Assembly (NCBI GenBank): GCA_040220135.1
Contig: JAVJTT010000024.1
Coordinates: 186,001-250,000, forward strand
DNA: 64,000 bases
From: CAJXMH01 sp040220135
Lineage (GTDB): Bacteria; Bacteroidota; Bacteroidia; Flavobacteriales_E; Vicingaceae
Reading direction: 5' to 3'
Part shown: in pieces, positions 47,601-53,249 of the stretch
Layout: each line of letters opens with the position of its first letter
How positions within the stretch are numbered: the stretch's first letter is position 1
Notes under the pieces: model-generated
What the model saw: only the letters and a program-made list of their open reading frames with translations
What the model was told of the DNA's origin: nothing
The model's database searches: none
Position numbers and translations under genes: made by a program

Positions 47601-47729
47601 TCGCTTGGCAATATAGAAAAGGGCTATTACTTAAATCAAATAGACTTGAGTGTTTTATCAAATGGAGTTTACTTTTATCAATTTATCTTTAACGGTGTAG
47701 AATACGAAGGCCCGTTTATAAAAGAGTAA
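41613..47729 (+). CDS. Giant secreted T9SS cargo protein with duplicated LamG-like, Ig-like and PKD modules
   Basis: A 2038-residue protein with signal peptide MFLRTVCFIILTLKLLGVFG. Module 1 (about 22-845) has an FN3-like domain ending YYWRVVE, a LamG/concanavalin-like domain (about 107-310, ending YLMDKYAPP), Ig-like repeats with the recurring WSNG strand, and PKD-like domains (ISLVSYEWRLGNGD and related). Module 2 (about 849 onward) repeats this order with YFWRVIA, a LamG-like domain at 941-1140 ending YLMNRYAPP, Ig-like repeats and then extra PKD domains to about 1840. A CARDB-like domain (about 1844-1955) and a T9SS type A sorting domain (NVFPNP at about 1960, ending near GVYFYQF) close the protein. 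It should be exported by PorU-dependent T9SS and lipid-anchored or released, probably as an adhesin. It lies inside the glycan locus. Confidence 0.9.
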   Translation: MFLRTVCFIILTLKLLGVFGQSKLVSPKMAQVFSSDSIVFEWNQLDPSSTFTLQVSSSSDFQNLLTNRFTTGHHLKIDLSEGRYYWRVVEHSAGFQDTSQTSLFKVFDPLSVSGLNLWAKSTDKIGFVSGNQMNFWGDNSPQSNDMTQNSGFRQTTLVDSILDTFPVVRFDDFFDQFNLSNSLDSQDYSVAMVYTYNGSSNRCRIVFTVNQWYIGINAFMHSVNHGGSFLSGTTYQNNRFVVQHAFSANDTLYHFINGDLKDKGATNVIPGSGIKLGQDTPEGDFLELMMVNGTVSDSVRLLIDNYLMDKYAPPVNLGINQTKCSGPFVLSAFKDSYLNYAWSNGQTDSVITVNTPGQYSVSVTDMFGRVSVDTVLLETITSAYSVDIPADTSICEGESVQLNAGPDYYNYQWSNGDTTSSLTAIDSGVYSITVTDCFSNVSIDSISINYDTPSFRLPADTVLCAGEELIIRPSAAVNGSFLWSTSSTADSISVMAESDYSLTITNPRGCSFSDSIQVLVDSSLVNFSLGSDTSLCRGNIYDYQVPLIDTLVYQWSNGVAGPSLPIDSTSSYVLTASSSTCNKLDTINISVKGDAPQVDFSFSNTCFGDSTLFIDQTVDPNGISLVSYEWRLGNGDTSFVQNPKVKYDSAITYIVELEVKNDSTCTALKIDTVVINALPTGIIRPQSSCQNDSVNFMLISPVEADSIVSYKWQFNAMANDTSVKKTPKKVFTTATDTPIKLSLVSEFGCSDTLYDTLIVNPKPNADFSFSGIYLDDSTSFINVSTISNGRIDSLIWNFGNGLTSSDSISTIYYGSLDTFNVSLIAITDSVCSDTVDKEVIIINRPPPEPKFNTVFPKIGQTLKGAFTFRWNYREIGDEYQIQIAKDSLFSQMVDSVRSSLNRVSLTNLELGRYFWRVIADSNGTAVDTSNIANFSLFDVYSIDSLYGWFRSDSNVVYDTNNLEIDEWGDVSGLGSRFFQTQSFRKAEYETNVIGQFPGLKFNDQFDKYGFSGAITDSVYTASLVYSSNATQSLKRILYGSAQWYIGLRFGSHIAHSGGPINGKIANDSSFVVHTVHSNGDTTYNRVNGVAYDKKESSEIPGTISLSENAFDGYAMEIILINGESSLSMAENIDQYLMNRYAPPIDLGPDQRHCTFPIQLDIGLSDSYTKYSWSTGDSTASLQVDSAGLYKVTVTDIFERDHIDSVFIIQDTANYRVKFAQEDTTICKGDEIELLAGFEAFDYQWSNQDTTFVTKINTAGNYKVTVTDCKGQVSVDSIQVLVNEPQFDLGIDTTICFNEPLSISPDSNFTNVSYQWSNGESSPFITIDTAGLYKLKVVDQYSCSFQDSINVQVDSSLFGITLGPDTTLCAFNRLSLKNPPSNIISYSWSAGSTSPDQIVGSSGQFRVTVSNGQCFNSDTIQVITNGTAPNVNFSFNNLCSNDTTEFIDRSNPRNNDLLTDWSWEFGDGTISNMRNPSHYYAQLDTFKATLTVTTMSGCKDTTSHVVPIRPTPNAWFLLDSTCSKSTSQFTDSSTISSGSITRFSWDFGDPSTNADNSIQENPLYTYDTLGNYTVTHSVESNLGCVDSVQRIQIVNPTPLVNFSFDGNCLSDSTFFFDETLVNQSLGDSLVDYTWFFNNYIPPTEISKLKSPVKQFSTEGITQITLRVKTNRSCEARHVDTLFMRQNPQASFTVEEYCEDLPFTLISNSISTDSIASFLWFFEQNDTSELIEPTVKYEEPGNYSTQLKIKTIYGCEDSTSSEIRVSQKPTSDFTILNNGSGAPYSPRLQNKSMNATNYLWFSGAGDSSDTEIPNFTYQDSGTYNLTLITTTDIGCKDTLSKKVNVDRYYLDALLEDVFLNQTTDGRLEVLPRIVNSGNNTIQKLKLTAFLNNEFQFTEEFIRELDKGDQSTFSFTSSFLQGSGKKVDFVCVKIEKVNGVEDELGSNNEACKLAFNNEVKVNVFPNPVKDLLRFSYALPISGDATIKIYDQLGRELISRSLGNIEKGYYLNQIDLSVLSNGVYFYQFIFNGVEYEGPFIKE
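41679..46400 (+). repeat. Internal tandem duplication of about 830 residues within the giant protein
   Basis: Anchor pairs recur with a constant offset of about 826-830 residues. The FN3-like starts lie near residues 23 and 849. The LamG ends YLMDKYAPPVNLG and YLMNRYAPPIDLG lie near 305 and 1135. The first PKD starts VDFSFSNTCFGD and VNFSFNNLCSND lie near 602 and 1430. The copies are diverged at protein level and the boundaries given are approximate; I saw no long DNA identity. Confidence 0.75.
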
Positions 47730-47730
47730 G

Positions 47731-48879
47731 TTAATTGGACTCTTTTAAAAGTACCTCTATGATTCTCAATTGCTCACCTTCAGTAAGGTCATAAAATAAG
47801 GGTAATCTTAGCAACTGATCAGAATATCTTTCGCAATTAGGGAGAGAGACTTGCTCGCCTTTTTGACTCAGAAAATACTTGCTTTTGTGAAGGGATTGAT
47901 AATGAAAGACCGCTAGTATATGCTGTTCTTTAAATGACTCAATTAACTTATCTCTATGCGCTAAACTATTCATAATAATATAGTAGATATGAGCATTATT
48001 ACCGCTATAAGGCACTAGCGTTGGCATTTGAAAAAAAATTTCTTTTTGGGAGAGCTTTTGGTGGTAAAAGTTCCACAACTCAATCCTTTTTCTTTGGATA
48101 TCTTCCAATTCTTCAAGTTGGGCCCATAAAAAAGCAGCTGTATACTCAGAAGGTAAAAAAGAAGAACCTAGATCAACCCATCCATATTTGTTCACCTCTC
48201 CTCTATAAAAGGAAGCTCTGTTGGTTCCCTTTTCCCATAAAATTTCGGCTCTTGAAATAAATCTTTCATCATTTATAGCCAATAGTCCACCTTCTCCACA
48301 GCTTATGTTTTTAGTTTCATGAAATGAAAAAGTAGCAAGGTGTCCAATCGAACCAAGCGCTTTCTTCTCTCCATTTGAAAAGGTATAATAATTTTCAATA
48401 GCTTGAGCTGCATCTTCAACTACAAATAATGAGTGCTTTTCTGCTAGACTCATTATTTTTTCCATATCACAGGCCATCCCGGCATAGTGAACGGGGATAA
48501 TTGCTTTTGTCTTCGCAGTAATTAGGTCTTCAATTTTGTCTTCATCCATTCCCGGGTGGTCAGCTCTGCTATCGCAAAAAATGATTTTTGCACCCCTTAG
48601 TACAAAAGCATTAGCAGTAGAGACAAAAGTGTACGAAGGCATAATAACTTCATCACCGGGCTTAATCTCAAGCAGTAGGGAGGCCATTTCTAAAGCATCT
48701 GTGCAAGAAGTTGTTAATAACGCTTTTTTAATCTTGTAGCGCTCTTCAAAGAAATTTTGACATTTTTTAGTGTAAGTTCCATTACCGGATAATTGCTTCT
48801 TATCAAGCGCCTTACTAATGTATTCTTTTTCTTTACCTGATAAATAAGGCTTGGTAAACAAGGTTTTGTATTGACTCAT
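47731..48879 (-). CDS. wecE: dTDP-4-amino-4,6-dideoxygalactose transaminase
   Basis: A PLP-dependent sugar aminotransferase of 382 residues, very close to enterobacterial WecE/RffA throughout. Shared segments include GDEVIMPSYTFVSTANAFV, ALLTTSCTDALEMA, PVHYAGMAC and EKGTNRASFYRGEV. Asp156 (VVEDAAQ) and the Schiff-base Lys190 (FSFHETKN) are present. It converts dTDP-4-keto-6-deoxyglucose to dTDP-Fuc4N using glutamate. RmlA and RmlB, needed for the precursor, are not in the window. Its ATG overlaps the formyltransferase stop, so the two are coupled. It lies convergent to the giant T9SS gene with one base between them. Confidence 0.92.
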   Translation of the reverse strand: MSQYKTLFTKPYLSGKEKEYISKALDKKQLSGNGTYTKKCQNFFEERYKIKKALLTTSCTDALEMASLLLEIKPGDEVIMPSYTFVSTANAFVLRGAKIIFCDSRADHPGMDEDKIEDLITAKTKAIIPVHYAGMACDMEKIMSLAEKHSLFVVEDAAQAIENYYTFSNGEKKALGSIGHLATFSFHETKNISCGEGGLLAINDERFISRAEILWEKGTNRASFYRGEVNKYGWVDLGSSFLPSEYTAAFLWAQLEELEDIQRKRIELWNFYHQKLSQKEIFFQMPTLVPYSGNNAHIYYIIMNSLAHRDKLIESFKEQHILAVFHYQSLHKSKYFLSQKGEQVSLPNCERYSDQLLRLPLFYDLTEGEQLRIIEVLLKESN

Positions 48880-49766
48880 GAGTGGAATCTACTTCTAAAT
48901 TTTTGTAGTGGTAAAATTGAGGTTTTACTTTCTATATCATGGGCTTTAGTAATCTTAAGTAAGCCTTTTTTACAAACTACAACAGGCTTCCCTTGCTCAA
49001 TTTTAACCACTTTACCGCAGTGTCTATTTTCAATTTCAAGATCAGGATAAACCTCGGCTTCGTTTATAACGACTAACTTATTGTTAAAATAGGTTTTAGC
49101 TCCATGGTAAGGAAAACCAAGTGCGTTGATAGTTCGACTTATTTTTTTTGAGTTTGAACTCCAATCAATGAAATAATCAAGCTCATCACGCCATAAACTA
49201 TAAGTTGCCTTTGCTTCGTCTTGGACTTTTCCTATTAGCTCTTTATCTAAAGAAATCTTTTTGATTAAAGACAAAACAACTTTAGCGTATAAGTCACTAA
49301 CAAGCTGGATAGCCGTATTTATTTTTATGGGATAATTTATTTTTTTGGATTGCTGTTCTAGAATTGGCCCTTTATCGTATTCTTCGACGGCAAATATTGC
49401 AGATACACCAACCTCTCTTTCACCATTTATCAATTGGTTTACCAAAGGCGAAAATCCCCGATACTTTGGCAATAAAGAGTCATGTAAAACAATTAGCTTA
49501 GAAGGTGGTGATTCTTGGATCAACCAACGCCAACCTATGGCAATCCAATATTTTGACTTTAATTTATAGTCTGCTTTCCTCTTAAAGTATTGTATGTTAG
49601 AGGCTTCTAAAAGTTGAGTGACTTCTTTTGAATAATCATTTTCAACATTTCTGTCCTCACCAACAATTACGGCCTCTATTGCCTCTTCATAATTGTGTTC
49701 TAGCAGTTTTTTTAGAACAACTAAGCCTTTATACCCTAATACAAACAAGCTTATATTATTAGTCAA
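48876..49766 (-). CDS. Sugar N-formyltransferase (Fmt/ArnA-N family)
   Basis: A 296-residue protein with the formyl-H4-folate transferase fold. The core motif is HDSLLPKYRGFSPLV with His95, and Asp131 lies in EEYDKGPILEQ. The third residue of the usual Asn-x-His...Asp triad is Val93 here. Coupling to WecE suggests N-formylation of a dTDP-4-amino-4,6-dideoxyhexose to the 4-formamido sugar. The C-terminal region is shorter than in methionyl-tRNA Fmt, in line with a sugar enzyme. It uses a TTG start and its 5' end overlaps the ArnC-like gene by eight bases. Activity without the Asn needs testing. Confidence 0.8.
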   Translation of the reverse strand: MTNNISLFVLGYKGLVVLKKLLEHNYEEAIEAVIVGEDRNVENDYSKEVTQLLEASNIQYFKRKADYKLKSKYWIAIGWRWLIQESPPSKLIVLHDSLLPKYRGFSPLVNQLINGEREVGVSAIFAVEEYDKGPILEQQSKKINYPIKINTAIQLVSDLYAKVVLSLIKKISLDKELIGKVQDEAKATYSLWRDELDYFIDWSSNSKKISRTINALGFPYHGAKTYFNNKLVVINEAEVYPDLEIENRHCGKVVKIEQGKPVVVCKKGLLKITKAHDIESKTSILPLQKFRSRFHS

Positions 49767-50679
49767 AATTCACTTTATTTTTTACAATGTACTTAGGACG
49801 GTCTTTCACTTTTTCAAACACCTTTCCTAGATAAAGACCTATTACACCTAGATTTACAAATGTTAGTCCGGCTAGAAACCAAATAGAGAGAATGATGCTT
49901 GTAAAGCCTAATTGAACTATTTCTCCAAGTTGATATAATATAAAGTAATAGAAGCCAATTAAAAAAGCAATTGTACTTATGATTAGACCAAAGTTAATGG
50001 TCAGTCTAAGGGGTTTGTCGGAGAAAGAAATAATGTTGTTCAGTGCTAAACTAATAAGTTTTTTCAGAGAGTAGCTAGACTCACCTGCTAATCTTTTTGA
50101 ATGAGCAACTTCTACAGAAGTTTTTTTGAATCCAACCCATTGAATCATAGTGGGGAAATATCGGACATGGTCTTTCATCTTTAAGAAAGCATCAATGGTA
50201 TTTTTACGATAAAGACCGAAGTTGGCAACAGTGTGGTCTTGCTTAGTATCTGTTAAGAAACTAAGCAATTTGTAAAATAGCTTTGAAGAGGCTTTTTTAA
50301 AAAAGCTATCTTGTCTTAACTTTCGACTTGCAAGAACAATATCGAAACCTTTTTCCGCTTCACGAATTAATTTAGGAATTTCTTCTGGAACATCTTGTAG
50401 GTCACAATCTAGGAGAATAATCCAATCTCCTTTGGCATAATTCAAACCACAAGTTATTGCATAGTGTTGACCAAAATTTCTCGATAGCTCTATGCCTTTT
50501 ATCCTATCATCTCTATTAGCGATTGATTCAATAGTTTTCCATGTTGTTTCGTCGGCTTTATCATCTACCAAAATAATTTCATAATTCGCTTCAAGTTGGT
50601 CAAAAACTTTCCTAATTCTATCGCAAAGCTCTTCCAGGCAACTTCTACAGCCATAAACCGGAGACACAATTGAGTACAT
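49759..50679 (-). CDS. ArnC/DPM-like glycosyltransferase family 2 with two C-terminal membrane helices
   Basis: A 306-residue GT2 enzyme from the ATG at 50679. It begins MYSIVSPVYGC, has VDD at 38-40 and the DPM-type DCDLQD at 91-96 in place of DADLQD. Two C-terminal helices (about 225-290) match undecaprenyl-phosphate sugar synthases such as ArnC and GtrB. Order and strand give ArnC-like, formyltransferase, aminotransferase, a set that mirrors the arn pathway (ArnC, ArnA-N, ArnB) but with a dTDP-type aminotransferase. It may load a 4-formamido-sugar onto undecaprenyl phosphate. The exact donor is not known. Confidence 0.87.
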   Translation of the reverse strand: MYSIVSPVYGCRSCLEELCDRIRKVFDQLEANYEIILVDDKADETTWKTIESIANRDDRIKGIELSRNFGQHYAITCGLNYAKGDWIILLDCDLQDVPEEIPKLIREAEKGFDIVLASRKLRQDSFFKKASSKLFYKLLSFLTDTKQDHTVANFGLYRKNTIDAFLKMKDHVRYFPTMIQWVGFKKTSVEVAHSKRLAGESSYSLKKLISLALNNIISFSDKPLRLTINFGLIISTIAFLIGFYYFILYQLGEIVQLGFTSIILSIWFLAGLTFVNLGVIGLYLGKVFEKVKDRPKYIVKNKVNFD

Positions 50680-50904
50680 CAAAATACTTAGGCTAAACTT
50701 TGATACAAGGATACTAAATAATTTAACTTCTTTGTTAGCATTGATAAGCTTATTAAAATTAGCTAAATGTTGTAAGTTGTTGACAGTGAGTTGCGTGTGC
50801 TTTTGTTTGTTAGTGTGCTAGGCTTCTAGTCTGATAATTAAGAAATAATTAGATTGTATCTGATGCTTAAGTGTTATGTTTAACGAAAATACTGATACAA
50901 TAAA

Positions 50905-51474
50905 ATGAAACTAATCTTCGCCACTCAAAACCCCAACAAAGCAAAAGAAATAGCGAGTCAAGTAGGTCAAACAATAGAAATCAAAAGCTTACTTGACCTG
51001 AACTACACGGAAGAGCTAGAAGAAACGCAAAATACATTAGAAGGAAATGCTTTTCAAAAAGCTCGATTCGTGGCCAATAAGTTTAAGGTAAACTGTTTTG
51101 CTGATGATACCGGTCTTGAAGTTGAAGCCTTGAATGGAGAACCGGGCGTTTATTCGGCTCGCTATGCGGGAGAAGAAAAGTCCTTTGAAAAGAACATGCA
51201 GAAAGTGCTTGATAAGTTAGAAGGAGAGGGGAGTAGAAAGGCGCAATTTAGAACGGTTATTGCACTTATTTTAGATGGAAAAGAACATCAGTTTGAAGGC
51301 GTTTGTAAGGGGATTATAACTATTGAGAAGCACGGTGATAAAGGCTTTGGCTATGACCCTATATTTCAGCATGAAGGCTATCAACAAACTTTCGCTGAAA
51401 TGTCGCTAGAATTAAAAAATGAGATAGGTCATAGAGGTAAGGCCGTTTACAACTTTCTAAAGTTCTTAAAATAA
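50905..51474 (+). CDS. rdgB: Non-canonical purine NTP pyrophosphatase (RdgB/HAM1)
   Basis: This enzyme hydrolyses dITP, XTP and related NTPs to monophosphates, keeping deaminated bases out of DNA. The 189-residue protein begins MKLIFATQNPNKAKEI (the conserved T-x-N-x-x-K) and has FADDTGLEV at 65-73 with catalytic Asp67-Asp68, PGVYSARYAG, and GFGYDPIF near the C-terminus. It is a housekeeping gene lying between glycan genes. Confidence 0.97.
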   Translation: MKLIFATQNPNKAKEIASQVGQTIEIKSLLDLNYTEELEETQNTLEGNAFQKARFVANKFKVNCFADDTGLEVEALNGEPGVYSARYAGEEKSFEKNMQKVLDKLEGEGSRKAQFRTVIALILDGKEHQFEGVCKGIITIEKHGDKGFGYDPIFQHEGYQQTFAEMSLELKNEIGHRGKAVYNFLKFLK

Positions 51475-51534
51475 AGTAAAGATTAAATATACTGCGTTCA
51501 TAATTATATAGATTTCTTTGTTTTAATTTGAAGC

Positions 51535-52485
51535 ATGGATGAAAAACCATCTTTTTCTTTTATCATTCCAATTCATAATGAAGTTGAGGTTTTTAATCAG
51601 TTGATTGATAGACTGATGATGCTGGATTCGAAGATAGAAGGAATTTGCGAGTTTATTTTAATTGACGATGGTAGCACTGATGGTTCTGATCAATTAATTG
51701 AAAATGTTAGCTTGAATAACCCTTTGTTTAAAGCGATTTTCTTGACAAGGAATTTTGGTCATCAAAAAGCACTTTCTGCCGGCTTAGATAATGTTGAAGG
51801 AGAGTATATTATGATGGTGGACGCAGATTTGCAAGATCCTCCTGAGATGTTCTTTGAATTCTATGCCAAAATGAAGGAAGGTTACGATGTAGTTTATGGA
51901 ATCCGAAAGAAAAGAAAGGAAGGGTTTTTAAAGCGATTGGCCTATAAAGGCTATTATCAGCTGTTAAACCGCATATCAAATTTTAAAATGCCTAAAGATG
52001 CAGGAGACTTTGCCATGTTCAATGCTGCTGTAGCAAGAGCAATTAATAGGAATAGAGAAGAAGGAAGGTATTTAAGGGGATTAAGAAGTTGGGTCGGTTT
52101 CAAACAAATGGGAATACCTTATGAAAGAGATAAACGGGCTGCGGGAGAACCAAGTTATACCTTGAAAAAGCTCTTGACTTTGGCCTTGGATGGAATCATG
52201 AATTTCACCACCCTTCCTATAAAGCTATTAACTGCAATGGGGCTTAGTTGTATTTTTTTATCTATAATCTATCTATTTATTACTTTGTTGAGAAAGTATT
52301 TATATGGAGATGTTCCAAGTGGTTTTACAGCCCTTTTATTTATGATTATACTTTTTGGAGGGTTTCAGCTTTTTTCATTAGGAATTATTGGTGAGTATAT
52401 TCAGAGAATATTCTTTCAAGTAAAAAAGCGCCCCTTATACCTTATCAAAAAAACAATAAAGAACTCTAAAATATATTATGAGTAA
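51535..52485 (+). CDS. GtrB/DPM-like glycosyltransferase family 2 with two C-terminal membrane helices
   Basis: A 316-residue GT2. The core has FIIPIHNE near the start, LIDDGSTDGS at 42-51 and DADLQD at 96-101. After a conserved GEPSYTLKKLLTLALDGI the protein has two membrane helices and ends with a basic tail, as in bactoprenol glucosyltransferases (GtrB). It should make an undecaprenyl-phosphate sugar on the cytosolic face. The next gene overlaps it by eight bases. Confidence 0.9.
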   Translation: MDEKPSFSFIIPIHNEVEVFNQLIDRLMMLDSKIEGICEFILIDDGSTDGSDQLIENVSLNNPLFKAIFLTRNFGHQKALSAGLDNVEGEYIMMVDADLQDPPEMFFEFYAKMKEGYDVVYGIRKKRKEGFLKRLAYKGYYQLLNRISNFKMPKDAGDFAMFNAAVARAINRNREEGRYLRGLRSWVGFKQMGIPYERDKRAAGEPSYTLKKLLTLALDGIMNFTTLPIKLLTAMGLSCIFLSIIYLFITLLRKYLYGDVPSGFTALLFMIILFGGFQLFSLGIIGEYIQRIFFQVKKRPLYLIKKTIKNSKIYYE

Positions 52486-53242
52486 GAAGATAATAGAATT
52501 GTCTACTCCTGAAGTTGTAGACATGGCAGATGATTGGTATGTTCACGCAACTACAAGTCATTTCTGGATTAAATCTCGATACAGAGCCCTTAAAAATTGT
52601 GCTATTTTCAAAAAGATTGCGAAACCTAGATTTTTTGAGATAGGATGTGGAAATGGAGCAATTATTAATCAGTTTGAGGGAGACCTTGATGCAGTTGTGG
52701 ATGGCTGTGACCTAAATATGTTTGCTTTAGAGCAGATAAAAGAGGAAAAAGGTAATGTATATTGCTTGAATATTTATGACAAGCCTAAAGAACTTATAGC
52801 AAAATACGATGGAATTATTCTAATGGATGTTATTGAGCATATCGACGATGATGCAGACTTTGTAAGAACAGGAATGTCCTATTCAAAGCCAGGCGGTTAT
52901 GTCTTGATCAATGTCCCTGCATTAAATAAGCTATTTAGTAGGTATGATACAGCTGCTGGTCACAAACGGAGGTATACAAAGAAAATGCTGCGGGAATTAT
53001 TTGATAAATGTGGACTAGAAGAGGTTAGAATTCAATATTGGGGATTCTCTTTATTACCAATTGCCTTGATCAGGAAAGTTGTTCTCGCTTTTGTTTCTAA
53101 AGAAAACATCATTGCTACAGGTTTTAAACCTCCAACTTCATTTGTAAATAAGCTGTTCAATTCAATTTTAAAGCTTGAGAATGGCTTACTAAAGTCACCC
53201 CCAATCGGAACTTCTTTAATTGCAATTGGAAAAATAAAATAA
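52478..53242 (+). CDS. Class I SAM-dependent methyltransferase
   Basis: A 254-residue Rossmann methyltransferase. SAM motif I is FFEIGCGNG at 52-60, the acidic residue after strand 2 is Asp78 (VDGCDLN), and motif IV-like DVIEHIDDDADFV follows. A C-terminal hydrophobic segment (LLPIALIRKVVLAFV) suggests membrane contact. It is coupled to the GtrB-like gene and directly precedes a polytopic membrane protein, which suggests methylation of a lipid-linked sugar or related glycan step. The target is not predictable. Confidence 0.85.
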   Translation: MSKKIIELSTPEVVDMADDWYVHATTSHFWIKSRYRALKNCAIFKKIAKPRFFEIGCGNGAIINQFEGDLDAVVDGCDLNMFALEQIKEEKGNVYCLNIYDKPKELIAKYDGIILMDVIEHIDDDADFVRTGMSYSKPGGYVLINVPALNKLFSRYDTAAGHKRRYTKKMLRELFDKCGLEEVRIQYWGFSLLPIALIRKVVLAFVSKENIIATGFKPPTSFVNKLFNSILKLENGLLKSPPIGTSLIAIGKIK

Positions 53243-53249
53243 CTTCAAC

